Assembly (NCBI GenBank): GCA_963662175.1
Contig: OY759215.1
Location: 8,607,079 to 8,671,078 of the forward strand
Direction of reading: 5' to 3'
From: Aradus depressus
Lineage: Eukaryota; Arthropoda; Insecta; Hemiptera; Aradidae
DNA length: 64,000 bases
Shown piece after piece: positions 43,761 to 54,496 of this stretch. Numbering within the stretch: position 1 is the stretch's first letter; every line of letters starts with the position of its first letter. The notes beneath the pieces were generated by a model, which saw nothing but the letters and a program-made list of their open reading frames with translations, ran no database searches and was not told where the DNA came from. A program made the position numbers and the translations under genes.

Positions 43761-44617
43761 ATAAAATATTGTTTTATACTTATATCTCATTTCTTGTATG
43801 TACTAAGTATTCTACCATAAATTTCTTATTAATATATTTTCTTTATTTTTATATTTTCTCATTCTATTAGACAGGGTGTCACAGTCCTAGGTAATCTCAG
43901 GTGACCAACAACCTATCAAACGATATGTCACATTTGAACTGACAATATAAAAGTGAAACGAGTTCATTCTTTTTCTTTATTAAAAATTTCGTTTGAGTGT
44001 ATTTAAATAGCCTACAATTATACCCTGGTTTGGAATTCAATCTGCCCTAAAAGGTCTGCCAGCTTTTACATACATAAATGAGTATGTATTTGCCATGTTC
44101 TGTTCTCCTTTACAATGGGGAAACATACTGTTGTGATCAGGATTTTCTTGGAAACCCTCTCCCACATGGTAATTAAAATCGATTTCCATTATTTGTTTAT
44201 TTAGTGGCTTGTTCCTATTTTAGTCCCATGATTATGTAACCAGTTCTTGTTACTGGTTTGTACAAAAGACTATTAAAAGAATTCCCTGAGGTCATTAAAA
44301 GAAGTGCAAATAAGATGCTGAGTTGAATAATGTCACTTCTGGGTGGGTTTTAATCCCAGTGCTGCAGGTGGAACAAGGAGTGTAACATCTATATTCATGA
44401 AATTAAAGGTTTCTACGTTAATAAAATAGTTTTTTTTGTTAATCGGAAATCCGTTTGATGTCATAAAATAGCCTTGGAGACCAACCGTTGAATTTTTGTC
44501 TTGTTTGTTCGAGCTTTACCGCGAATTGGCTGAACGTATATTCATAAAATTGACAGAGCTTCTCAAGGCTCGATCAACTTTGAATATAACTAGGCTCTAG
44601 GGGCTTTTTAGTTTTTT
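43761..44617. other. Unassigned AT-rich sequence
   Basis: No frame or family match. Confidence 0.4.
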
Positions 44618-44670
44618 TTATCTGAGTGTGAGAAAACCTTGAGCACGCAGTCCTTCGGATCGAGTGTCGA
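44618..44670 (+). mobile_element. Tiny SINE-1 body fragment
   Basis: TTATCTGAGTGTGAGAAAAC and CTTGAGCACGCAGTCCTTCG are from the SINE-1 body directly after the head. Confidence 0.5.
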
Positions 44671-44740
44671 CAGAATCACCCCACCTACAGAAATGCCCAC
44701 AGGGGCGAATGAGTTAGAGACAACGCAAGAGGTATTTAAT

Positions 44741-45600
44741 TATGGTGACCAACAATTTTTTTTACAAAAGGAGTAAATTTCATTGGATATGGTGATTGGG
44801 GGTTGTGAAAAAAAAAACATTAAGTCGCAACTATTCGGTTATATATTTAAAAAAAATATATATAGAAATTTAATTATTTTATATATTTCCATCATTTTAA
44901 TTCTTGAAATATATATTTTCTTTTTGAATGATTTTTTTTCGTTAGATAGTTCTGAATTTTCTTCTAAAAGCGCACTTACGTCAAAATATTGCGTCCCGCA
45001 TGTTGAACTTTCATTTAAAACTGCAGCTAGTGTTTCTGCAGATAATTGTGATTTTTCACTGCTCCAGTAATCATTTGCAAGGGAAAATACCCTCTCCACA
45101 GCAGATTAATGCCGGGGCAACACATTGCAAATTCAATATTTATATAATAATTTCAAATGTTTGTGGGGAATATATTCTTGTTTAAAATGTGAAAATATTT
45201 CTAACCATCTTCTATCCACGCTAACTTTTTCATTCAACTATTTTTTCAGTTTTTTAAAATTTAAATAAAGATTTACTCTTCGAATTTCTTCAAACAGAAA
45301 ATTATCAATAACAATATCAACAAATCTTTTAATTCGATCATTACGAACGCAACTGTTGAAGAAACATCATCCCATTCAATTTTGTACTTTAATTAAAAAA
45401 TACTAACTTTTAGAAATTCATTCTTGATCCCAGGATTAGGATTCCTCAAAAATTGATAGTTTAGTTTTTATAACTGCTTTATTAATGGAGCACAAAGGAG
45501 TACAAAATACTGCAAAGAAGTACTTTTGGAGTACGGTTTTCAAAAGGAGTACGATTTACGAAAAAGGAGTACAAAACTTGCAGTACAGTTGGTCACCTTA
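44741..45600 (-). mobile_element. Deleted hAT element with short TIRs
   Basis: GGTGACCAAC (44744-44753) and GTTGGTCACC (45588-45597) are inverted termini. Outside, ATTTAAT and ATTTAAC (44734-44740, 45601-45607) look like a slightly decayed 7-8 bp duplication, as expected for hAT. GGAGTACAAAA and GGAGTACG phrases recur subterminally near the right end. A transposase C-terminal remnant is inside. Confidence 0.6.
44930..45130 (-). pseudogene. hAT transposase dimerisation-domain remnant
   Basis: The frame reads SAVERVFSLANDYWSSEKSQ and LSAETLAAVLNESSTC. This is the NAEVERVFS.A..W....RL..ETL pattern at the C-terminus of hAT transposases, where the hydrophobic dimerisation region lies. The catalytic domain is gone. 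Only the C-terminal 50-70 residues are credible, and codons below 44930 are low-complexity. Confidence 0.6.
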
Positions 45601-45607
45601 ATTTAAC

Positions 45608-46074
45608 CCTTTGCGTTCCGATAAAATTCCAACATTTAGAGAACGACTAAAATCCCATTATTCAAAGAATTGTGTGGCTTCAGAGGAAACCAAAAGAATC
45701 ACAAACATTTACACAATAGAATCCTATCTTAATATGCTTCACATGTCTTTTCAACTTTCCTACATTGGTTTTCAACATCAATTTCTTAACAATATGTATT
45801 TATTTTTATTTTTTTTAAATGAAAAACTAAATGAAAAATACCTTGAGAGAAACCGATTTGTATAAATGTAATTTCCGGTTTTGAAATCATTCGGGCATAT
45901 CCATCTAGAAAGACACAAAGTTTTAGTGAAGCGAGAAAATAATTTAAAAAATATTCCTGTACACTGATTGATTATTTATCTATAACTTTGTGTGTATTGT
46001 TGTAAGGTGGTTATGGAGAGGGGTGTTATTGAAGGGGGCAGCTAGAAATAAAATGAAGCCTACGAAGTATAGGG
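45608..46074. other. Unassigned sequence
   Basis: TTTAACCCTTTGCGTTCCG at the left edge resembles a TTAA-flanked element end, but no partner end was found. The 84-codon frame has no motif. Confidence 0.35.
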
Positions 46075-46590
46075 GAAGTTATATAACCTGTCAAAAATTC
46101 GTTGTTTTTAACGGAATTTCATGATTTCCGACATTAAGAGTACAAATGTGAAAAAAAGTCTCTCTGTGAACATGATAATTTCCGATAGAATGAATGTATC
46201 GACACTACATTTTATATGTAAATCCAGAACCCTTTTTTGACGACACATATTGTTTTTCAGCCATATCGACCAAAGGAAAGGGGGTAGGCTTAACATAAAA
46301 CTCAAATAAATGCCGATAAAATGAATGCATCGACATGAAATTTCATATTAAGTCAAAACCTAATGACAAAGAGGGGTTCAAGAGATGGGGCCCAATTCAA
46401 AAACCTTAATAACTGCCGATGTACTAATGAATTTATCTACACAAAATTTAGTATGAGGATTTAAGAGTCCCTATGTAAGTCAACTGTTGAATATTAGCGC
46501 AAAAGGTCGTCTGACTTTGGAGGGGGGCCGAAAAGTTAATTGCTTAATTCGTTCTGGAGAAATACATATCCGGTGATTCACCGACGGCTT
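46075..46590 (-). repeat. Family R copy, near full length
   Basis: The right terminus appears as AAGTATAGGGGAAGTTATAT and the left terminus as TCTGGAGAAATACATATCCG with GTGATTCACCGACGG. Three modules are readable. Confidence 0.65.
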
Positions 46591-47174
46591 TTTAATGGTG
46601 TGATTGTAAATGTACTATGTAATTAATAAAAATAAAAACTCGTAAATTATTAAACTTTTGAATAATAAAAATAATAATATTTATTTCTCTTAAACCTGGA
46701 ATTGGAAAACTAAATAACAAAGGGAATAGTTATTTAAGACAAAGCGCACTAAGATAGATGTGTTGTGTTGGAGAGCTCGACTCAAACTCACTCCTATGGA
46801 CCAAGTTCTTAGGAAACATTTTTTTTTTGGGGAGAAGAGACAAAGTCACTCACTAATTGATAGGGTGGAGAAAGTCACGCTTTCAGTGAAAATTGAGACA
46901 ATTATTTTAATTGAATTGTTTAAACCTTATTTTGAATTTGTTGAAAGAAATATTCCTTGTTTCTGAGTATCTAAAAGATCTTTAATGAATGGTCGTGTTC
47001 TCATGTTATACCTTGTGAAAACAATTTGGCAAAACAAGAAACAATATGTTTATCTGGTTTCTCAAACTGTTTTATTCATAGTATAATGTTGAGAGAATTA
47101 ATTCATAGTTCTTTGACAGATAATATATTTGTCTTATGATTTAGCTGTTTAAAGCAAAAAAAAAAAGTCCTCAT
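46591..47174. other. Unassigned AT-rich sequence
   Basis: No gene. The 68-codon frame at 46760-46966 shows no motif. Confidence 0.4.
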
Positions 47175-47520
47175 GGGGTTTTGGTCATTCATAGAAAATA
47201 TAGTGTCGATACATTAATTTTATCGACAGTTATTATAGGTTTTATATTAGGCCTCCCCTGTAATACCCCTCCCGTTTGGTCGATTTGTCTGAAAAACAAT
47301 AGGTTTCGTTGTTACAGGGTTCTGGATTCACAAATAAAATTGTTAAAATTGATACATTTATTCTATCGGGAGTTATCGTGTTCACAGACAGACATCTTTT
47401 TTTTTTTCATATTTGAGATCTAGAGGTCGGAAAGCATGAAATTCCGTTGAAAACACTGCATCGAATTTTTGACCGATCAATAACTCCCCCTATACTTCGT
47501 ATAGGTGGGGATGTAAAAAA
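47175..47520 (+). repeat. Family R right half
   Basis: It starts within a module and ends ACTTCGTATAGGTGGGGATG, after an AAGCATGAAATTCCGTTGAA block. Confidence 0.55.
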
Positions 47521-47849
47521 GTCGCCTCTCAAAGCGTGTTCTATTGGTAAAAATAATTTTTTGTATATCCTAATTATTAGACATACTAAAACAACAAGAA
47601 ATGCCAATCTACATAATTGTTGTTTTCTATTATTTGTAAAATATTCTAAAATTGTATGAGCACTCCAAATTCAATTTTCTGGATGGATGGTAGCTCGCTC
47701 GTTTTGAACATGAACAACTTCCCCACACAATCCTCCCAGGATGTTGAACTGGCGCCTTCCATTGTATTTTTAGGATTCCCGAGGTCGAAGATCACATACA
47801 AAACCCTATTACCTTAAAAAACTAAAATTAAGAATTTGTCCTATTTTGA

Positions 47850-47940
47850 AAATATGAAATTCCGTTGAAAACTCCGCATCGAATTTCTGACTGATTACAT
47901 AACTTCCCCTACACTTCGTGTAACTGAGGAAAGTAAAATG
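47850..47940 (+). repeat. Family R right-tip fragment
   Basis: Only ATGAAATTCCGTTGAAAACT to CACTTCGTGTAACTGAGGAA is present. Confidence 0.5.
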
Positions 47941-48011
47941 TAAGTGGGGCATTGTGCACAATGCAGTATAATATGATGACGACAGTAAGTGAAAGAAAAC
48001 AGCTTCTTTAG

Positions 48012-49077
48012 ATGTATATTGCAATTTTGGACAGTGAATATCTGAAGGCTTTGAATGGGGTCTGGCACGTGTGGGACTTCTTTACAAGATTAATCCCCCC
48101 TTCTCCATTCGTATTATCTCATTCTTCAGTCATATTTAACGGATCGGTATTTTGCCGTTCGTCAGGGCTCAGCTATTTTCTCCTGCCATCCAATATTAAC
48201 CGGCGTGCCTCAGTATTAGCACCTCTCTTATACTCCATGTTCACTTTTCGACTTAGCCACCGACCATTACACATTAACAGACATACATATATGAAGATGA
48301 AATCACCATTCACACTATAGTAACACCTCATAGTCCAAACTCCTATGGCACAAAAAGGTGTCCCAGCGAACACCTCAAATTTGAAAGGGAAAATGCTTGG
48401 AAAACGTGTAAAAAACATGTTACCCCCGCCAGACTAGTAAACATTTGTTAATTGATATTCTTAATAAATTTTTGAAATTAGCGTTTCTGTCACAAATATA
48501 CCTGCCCACCGTTTATCTCAATAGTGACTGAAAAGAATAGACACTACAAACTGTTACTAAGACTACTAGACAGAAGATTTAAATTAACTTTGAAAGTAAA
48601 ACGACTTATATGCAAGGCAGTGTTGAAACCGATGCAGACTTAAGGACTTGAACTCTGGAGTTCTGTTAAGGTTTCCCTACATCCAGTCCCTTCAATACAA
48701 AATCTCTCGTAGGATAGCCAATGCTCCTTATTATGTTCCCAACAACACCCTCCATACTGACTACATCATTCCCCTCGTCATTGAAGTACCTAAATCCAGA
48801 TACAAAAAGTTATTTTCCTCCATGAGTTCTCACAGTAATCCTCTAGTCCAAGCGCCTATATAGAAACCTCCTTTTTTTTTGGGGGGGGGGGGGGGGGGGG
48901 GGGGTTTCTGAGCCCCTCAGGGGGGTCGGTGACATCACTCTATAGAGAGACCTCCTTAGAAGCACTTGTGACAATGAGTTAAAAATGAATGCAAATCAGT
49001 GCCAAGGGAGTGTCACCACTGGGTGATTTTTCCCCTCTTGACATTTTGACAATGCCATATTTTACTCTCTACTTATA
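48012..49077 (+). pseudogene. LINE-A (Jockey-like) copy: RT core and C-terminus, decayed
   Basis: The region 48030-48120 encodes KALNGVWHVWDFFTRLI, the D-x2-KAFD-x-VWH-x2-L block of Jockey RT. Then GSVFCRSSGLSYF and RRASVLAPLLYSMFTF match the R.F.VR..G and AGVPQGSVLAPLLY motifs, and about 48280-48310 encodes YEDEITIHT where YADD should be, so the catalytic box is lost. After a gap, 48550-48860 encodes the thumb end (SLQYKISRRIANAPYYVPNN, HSNPLVQAP). The UTR follows with CACCACTGGGTGATTTTTCC. The copy stops at about 49077, where LINE-C is inserted, and appears to resume near 50500. The frame is shifted at least three times. Confidence 0.8.
48871..48904 (+). repeat. T9-G24 homopolymer junction
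   Basis: C T9 is followed by a run of 24 G in the LINE-A 3' UTR. This may be a real G-quadruplex-prone run or partly a sequencing/assembly artefact. Confidence 0.8.
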
Positions 49078-49150
49078 ATTTTGGAAGATACATTATAAAT
49101 ATGGGCCGAAGTAAAGAAAAGAAAAATACCAACTGTTGTGAAATGTGTTA

Positions 49151-50008
49151 CAGTAGAACCTCTATAAGTCGAACATCAAGGGAGACGCCAAAAAATTGGA
49201 GTTATAGAGTTTTCGACTTATGGAAGATTTCGACTTAGGCGGATTTTGATTCGAATTGTAGAGGTTAAGATTCATTCTAACTATGTTTGAGTTAGAGAGG
49301 TGAAATAAATAACAATTCAAGTTATAGAAGTAACAAACATATTTATATTTATTATAAATCAACATTATTTCAAAACATCCTTAAAATAAAAAATACATAG
49401 TATATGTAGGTATTAAAAAAAGTCAGCAATTTTTTTTTGCTTTAGATAATTCGGTTGTTCTCTATCTATTGCATTGTCTAAGGTAAAGAGCAGACAATTC
49501 TTGTTCTTCCGAGTTGCTGGTTTGAACCAAAATACTTCTGACAATTTTCCAATGGACAACAAATGACTTGCTTCGCTAAAGTTCAAATGAAATCAATAAT
49601 AATATCCTTCATCATTTCTTAGAATTGGTAATCCTATTTATTGTATACTCCTAAATTTTAAGTTTTATAAGAAACAATGGTGTACATTGTCGGCAAATTC
49701 TTAAAGTTGGTAACTTATTTTTCTTCGAGCTATAGAGGTATGTAATAAGTTTCAAATAATCGAGTTGTAAAGGTTGTAAAATAAAACATTGCTATTTTCG
49801 AGATACAGAGGTCCAATTTATTTTTTCGAGTTATAGAGGGAAAATATGTACCATAATGGCTTGTAGGGACCACTGATTATTTCGACTTATAGAGGGTTGA
49901 GATTTCGAGTAATAGAGGTTTTGGAGCTTGAAGGGAAAGGAACAAAACTTTTTTTCGAGTTTTGGAGGTTTTCGACTTATCGAGGTTCCACTTAAAGAGG
50001 TTCTTCTG
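49151..50008. mobile_element. pogo/Tigger-like MITE with TA duplication and known empty site
   Basis: It starts CAGTAGAACCTCTATAAGTC and ends CTTAAAGAGGTTCTTCTG, flanked by TA (49149-49150 and 50009-50010). CAGTA-starting ends, TA targets and repeated subterminal TCGACTTATAGAGG-like phrases are typical of pogo-type MITEs. The matching empty site at 2150-2275 fixes the ends to the base. No transposase is encoded. Confidence 0.88.
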
Positions 50009-50019
50009 TATATTGAAAT

Positions 50020-50330
50020 GTATAAGGTAAACGAGAGGGCAAATCATAATAAAACTGTTTTTCTACATTTTAAACTATTAGTTACGAAAATAAGTATATT
50101 ATTGATTTTTTCATAGTCATCGTCATCAATACTTAACAAATTAATTATTTTATCGAAGATTGCATTATAGTGTGAAATATATTTATTGATAAATTTGTTT
50201 CTGTATCGGTTTAACGTTGGACAAGTTATGAGAAGATGGAGTTTGTTATCATAATCATTTTTACAAAGTGAACAAACAGAGTCAAGCTGAAATTTAGCTG
50301 GGTAATTTGAATAGTCAATTCAATTGAGAA
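50020..50330 (-). pseudogene. LINE-C ORF C-terminus with zinc finger
   Basis: The minus-strand frame reads NYPAKFQLDSVCSLCKNDYD, NKLHLLITCPTLNRYRNKF, then IINLLSIDDDDYEKINNILI and LKCRKTVLL before a stop at about 50045. The C-x2-C...H-x4-C finger followed by an acidic D-rich patch is the usual close of some non-LTR ORF2 proteins. No RT motif remains upstream. The finger differs from those of LINE-B and LINE-D. Confidence 0.7.
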
Positions 50331-50499
50331 AATTCGTCTATTGAAAAATAGTGAATAAAGAGACAGATATATTGAGAAGGCTAGTGTGTGTGTACCTAGG
50401 GACCTAAGCAGCCAATGCTCTTATCTGTTCCCTGTTAGCTCTAGTTAGTTATAGTTCAAATGAGTTGTATATTTTCCTGAGACTCATAATTGGAAATAA

Positions 50500-50580
50500 T
50501 TCTTTGTTTGCTTTTGTTGTATATATTATTTATACAGTTGTGAACATCTATTTATGAATAAAATATTTCTAAAAACACAT
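50500..50580 (+). repeat. LINE-A 3' terminus (probable continuation)
   Basis: TATTTATACAGTTGTGAACA and TCTATTTATGAATAAAATA match the LINE-A end at 1690-1735 (TTTATACAGTTGTAAATATC). Confidence 0.5.
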
Positions 50581-50894
50581 TTGCTGCCCATATGCAACAA
50601 CCTGTTTCTGTCCAAAAAATACGTAACAAAATTTGACCAAGCTTTTGTTTATCTTAGTTTTTTAGTGTTTATTGCTTAATTTGATGATGCTGATTATGAA
50701 TATACAAGTAGTTTTTCTTAAGTGTCAATATTTTGGTTGTGATAATAAATTTTTAAATTTTTATAAAATCTACTAATATTACATGTTCATTTAATATAAC
50801 TAGAGTCCTATAGAAGAAATCTAAGATACAATACCTCAAGAATTGGTAGGAATAAGAGCAAACATATTGAATAACATTGAATGTTCATACAAGA
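50581..50894. other. Unassigned AT-rich sequence
   Basis: No gene or repeat recognised. Confidence 0.4.
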
Positions 50895-51265
50895 ATAGTG
50901 CCTTTCAAAAATGTACATGAGAACGGTCTGTCTTCTTATGTTTCTCTGACCCCACTGCACGCACTGTACCCCATACATAGTCTCCCATCATAGCACAGTC
51001 CCAACGTCCCTGATACCTTCTTTCCATGCGGTGAATGTCTTGGTGAAAGCTCGCTTACAGCTCCTAAATTTGGCCTAAAGTAGTCAATATGAGAAGACAA
51101 GTAATGCATTTTCACAGACATTCTACATCCAAGTACATGGTAACTCTGTATCAAATTTTCTATCAGTTGAATGTAATTCTCACTTCTGTTGTTGCCCAAA
51201 AACTGTTGCACTACCATTCTAAATGCATCCCAAGCATTTCCTTCATCAAGAGTCATTGCATCTAT
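50895..51265 (-). pseudogene. Fragment of a repetitive arthropod protein (FLGN-x-NY / MSVKMH / FHQDI family), frameshifted
   Basis: The open frame encodes VVQQFLGNNRSENYIQLIEN, LGCRMSVKMHYLSSHIDYF and PNLGAVSE. It then slips, and the next frame gives FHQDIHRMERRYQGRWDCAM and GDYVWGTV. I recall a widespread, multicopy, uncharacterised family in insects and other invertebrates with FLGN..NY, M.CNMS.K.HFLHSHLD.FP.N.G..S.E.GERFHQDI..ME.RYQG.W...M..DYCW, generally regarded as element-derived. This copy covers only the C-terminal third, with a frameshift near 51060. Its biochemical function is unknown. No TIRs or partner gene are seen nearby. Confidence 0.65.
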
Positions 51266-51454
51266 AAGTTCTTATGACTTTAATATCATACGTAATTACG
51301 TGTGTAGCGCCACATTAACATTAAAATTTTTTTTTCCATTTCTCACTTTTCCGTGGTCCGATTTTTTCTATAAATAAACTTGATTTTCATTTTTACAAGA
51401 ACGATTCTTGTGAAAATAATACAGAATGGGAACATTCTTTTTCTTTAATCTGAA

Positions 51455-51860
51455 TTTAAAAGGAGAAGTTCGATTCCTACCAACAGAATAAATCGACACG
51501 AAACTTTATGCGTGTGTGCAGAACCACGACGACCAAATTGGAAAGAGAGATTAGGGGTTTAACACAAATATTTGTATAACTGATGTATTGAAGTAATTAA
51601 TGTATTGACATACAAAACCTTATAAAGGTATACCGACACTTATACCTTTTCCGCGAAATCGGCCGAAGAGACGATCAGAAGGGCTCAACACAAAAACCCG
51701 ATGTAATGATAGTGTTGTCACGAAATGTTATATGTGAATGCAAAACCCCACAAAGAAGAGCCCTATCGTTCTCCAGTCAAATCAGTCAAAATAAATTTTG
51801 GGATCAGGAGAAGGGGGGCCAATTCAAAATTCTTAAAAAAAATTGTAATATTCAGTGTAA
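51455..51860 (-). repeat. Family R copy, partial
   Basis: The right-end side (AATAAATCGACACGAAACTT) and three modules are visible. The left terminus is missing and the copy runs into a Helitron piece. Confidence 0.55.
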
Positions 51861-51869
51861 AAAATGTAA

Positions 51870-52097
51870 AATAATGAACTACGAGTAACATATTTCATAT
51901 AAAATGTACCTTTTAGTATTCTGTACAACTTTCAACAATATAACATGTGATGCGATGAACAGTTAATGAGATAGCACTAATTTTATGCTTATTTAACCCC
52001 GTCTCGAAATTTCATGAAAATCCGATCAGTTGTTTAGACCTGACATTGAAACAAGCAACTCCACAAACAAATTTCATTTCAACTTTATTAATATAGA
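51870..52097 (-). mobile_element. Helitron 5'-end fragment, same family as 34523-39077
   Basis: The minus strand starts TCTATATTAATAAAGTTGAA with A before it, then TTTGTTTGTGGAGTTGCTTG and CATGAAATTTCGAGACGGGG. It matches the start and first array unit of the 34.5 kb Helitron. The 3' end was not found. Confidence 0.7.
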
Positions 52098-52230
52098 TTA
52101 CAAGTTTCCTCAATATCTCCGCATTTCTCAACTTAGAAATGTCTATAATATCAAATATTTATTCTGTATATAAAAAATAGATAGATAGACTTTTTGTTGC
52201 ACTAGAGAATACAAACTTTATGGAAATGAA

Positions 52231-52530
52231 TGTTTTTTTTTTTTTTTTTTTTTACAAAATACATTTTCTCTCAGTTATAGAAAAGAAAAAATATATAATG
52301 ACATAAGTAATATACTAACTAAATAAAAAGATACAAATAATATAAAAATAAATAAATATGGACAAGCTCTTTATAGAAACCGAAAGAAAAAGTGCAATTA
52401 GAAAAGAAAAAAATTCAAAATTATATAATACAAAATATGTAGGTATGTTCTTTGAAAAGGGGAAAAAATGTATAATAACAGTAGCCATAACACAACAATA
52501 ACAACAGGAAAATATGTAGGTATTATTTAT
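52231..52530 (-). repeat. Poly(A)-ended retroelement tail, split by piggyBac
   Basis: A poly(T) run of about 22 at the left and AAAAAGATACAAATAATAT, ATATGGACAAGCTCTTTATA parallel the 27654 copy. It is cut at 52530 by the piggyBac and may continue beyond 53858. Confidence 0.5.
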
Positions 52531-53853
52531 CCCTAGAATGACACCGTGAATTAAGTCACCACTATTGACATCGTGGGGTGTCACCCCAAGCCCTTTATAT
52601 AATTTTCTTGTAATTTATTTTTCACATTAATCCAAAATTAATGCAGATTTAATATTTTAGAATGTATGTAATGAATATAAAACAAACAAACAAAATTAGA
52701 AAGTTATTTTAATTGAATAGGAAAAAAATCAAATAAGGATGTAACATGTTGAAAAAGTTAAAAAGTAGATATAGATAAAAATACTGGAGGAAAGTATATT
52801 TGAAAGAAAGGTAAAAACTATTATTTTTTTTTTTTTAAACTCAAGTATAGTGTCTATGTAAAACAAATCACTTTAACAAAAAATATATACAATTTACACT
52901 CAGTCACAATCGGTGCACTTCATTAGACGATGATCGTTGCACATCGGCCTCTGGCAGCTCATTTGCAAACCATTTTGGATTTTCTATCCTTATCTCTGTT
53001 GCATAAAGAGCATCTCATATATTTGCCACATGGTATAAAAATTGCAGTAGATGGAGTTGAGCTTGAGGGTTGACCCAAAATTTCATGTATGAGTACTTTC
53101 AAAGTTCTACTTAAATGATTGATCTTGGGCCGTTCCACTAAATATGATTAGAGTAATTGGAATCCAAGTTCATTTAAAAAATCTTTTCTGGGCATTGGCT
53201 TCCTCCAATTGACCATGCCATACAGTACACCTGCGTTGACATGCGGGGACGTCATCTTGGCACAATGTGGTCGAAGAGGCTTCACATGTGCTGGGCTCCT
53301 CATGTCTCATGAATGTGTCATCTAATTCCTCTTCAGAATCTGAATGAACATGGGTTTCTTCATATTATTCTTCAGAAGAACTGCCTCCCAGTTCCTCAAT
53401 ATCCTCTCTCCTCAATTCTTCGAGATACACCAACTGCCTCATCAGTCCATTGCCTCTTTTGAAATGCCATAACTTTCCTAAAATATATAAATATACGTTA
53501 TGAAGAGACCTATTGGCGCAAAACCCACTTTCAACTCCACAGTAAACATTAATTATAACGATTTAACATATAAACTATAAACAAAGCCATAAAAAAAAAG
53601 AACTTACCTGTAATAGGTAAAAAAAAGAATGACGTCAATAACACCGTGGGGTGTGAGACACCCCAAGATCACTTCAATGTTGATTCCTAAAGTCACAAGG
53701 GCCTACTAAAGGTGTTAGAAGTCCCAGTAAGGTTAGGGAGGAGATGTCAGTGATTTACATAGGGTCTGGGGACTTCTGTGAACTTTAGGAAATTAAGTAA
53801 TACACTTTAACTTTCGATTGGGGTGTCAGACACCCCACGGTGTCATTCTAGGG
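52531..53853 (-). mobile_element. Internally deleted piggyBac-like transposon with TTAT target
   Basis: The termini CCCTAGAATGACACCGTG and CACGGTGTCATTCTAGGG are perfect 18-bp inverted repeats. TTAT is found on both sides (52527-52530, 53854-53857), where piggyBac normally has TTAA. Subterminal copies of GGGGTGT..ACACCCC lie at 52573-52591, 53646-53666 and 53820-53837. Transposase remnants are on the minus strand. Confidence 0.85.
52900..53480 (-). pseudogene. piggyBac transposase remnant: acidic N-terminus joined to C-terminal Cys-rich domain
   Basis: The 5' part encodes LEELRREDIEELGGSSSEE followed by HSDSEEELDDTFMRHEEPS, the acidic leader typical of piggyBac transposases. The text then jumps to YGMVNWRKPMPRKDFLNELG, LSRTLKVLIH and CGKYMRCSLCNRDKDRKSKM with further Cys, the C-terminal cross-brace zinc finger that binds the ends. 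The whole DDD catalytic domain is missing, so this is an internal deletion derivative. Stops and frameshifts add to the damage. Confidence 0.75.
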
Positions 53854-53949
53854 TTATATATCTTAAAAGCAATAAATTAAATTAAAGTTTTCAGGATTTC
53901 AAAACCTATAGAGAAAAATAAAATAAAAAATATAATGTAATAAATAATA

Positions 53950-54456
53950 CAGTAGTCCCGCTAATCCGGACACAGATTACCAGAACATCCGGTTAATCCG
54001 GACGGGATTTAAAAAAGTTGTTGGCTACAATGAAAAAGTGCCTACAAAGCGCACCCTATTTTCCAGGAAATGATTTTTTTCAGTGAGTCTAAAAATATTA
54101 TTCTTGTTTTCATTACGTACAGTACATAGTTTTATTTTATAGTCCTGTTCAAAATTTAAAGTTTATATATTTCATTTTTAAAATTCTTAATTTTTACATT
54201 ATAATATTAATGTACCAAGGTTTGTTTTGTACAGTAGTAAGTACTGTACAATAAATAAATTTTGAGTTCTAATCACAAAGATGTTTTGTTTTGTTAACCC
54301 TATCTCAGTTCGTAGGTCGAAAACTTAGATCTACTTAAGTACATATACATTATGTAGCATTGAAAATATTTATCATGTGTATTTTACTGTAAATTCCGGA
54401 ATTTCGGTGACACGGACGGGGTCCGGTCCCATCTAGTCCGGATTAGCGGGACTCTA

Positions 54457-54459
<3 letters not shown>
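53950..54459. mobile_element. pogo/Tigger-like MITE, TA target
   Basis: CAGTAGTCCCGCTAATCCGG at the start and CCGGATTAGCGGGACTCTACTG at the end form TIRs of about 22 bp with a 2-nt indel, flanked by TA (53948-53949, 54460-54461). These TIRs are a familiar pogo-type sequence in animal genomes. A second CCGGTTAATCCGGAC lies subterminally. Non-coding. Confidence 0.88.

Positions 54460-54491
<32 letters not shown>
54460..54491. repeat. (TA)n microsatellite
   Basis: About 15 TA units directly after the MITE, probably grown from its target duplication. Confidence 0.85.

Positions 54492-54496
<5 letters not shown>

Larger units (their letters stand above)
49078..50375 (-). mobile_element. LINE-C 3' end inserted in LINE-A, itself split by a MITE
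   Basis: Minus-strand order from the right is: finger-bearing ORF end, stop, UTR, pogo-like MITE, rest of the UTR (CTTCGGCCCATATTTATAAT) ending near 49078. The 3' UTR is also seen at 2150-2275 without the MITE. LINE-A UTR text lies on the left (to 49077) and again near 50500, implying insertion into that copy. The exact right border is uncertain. Confidence 0.65.
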
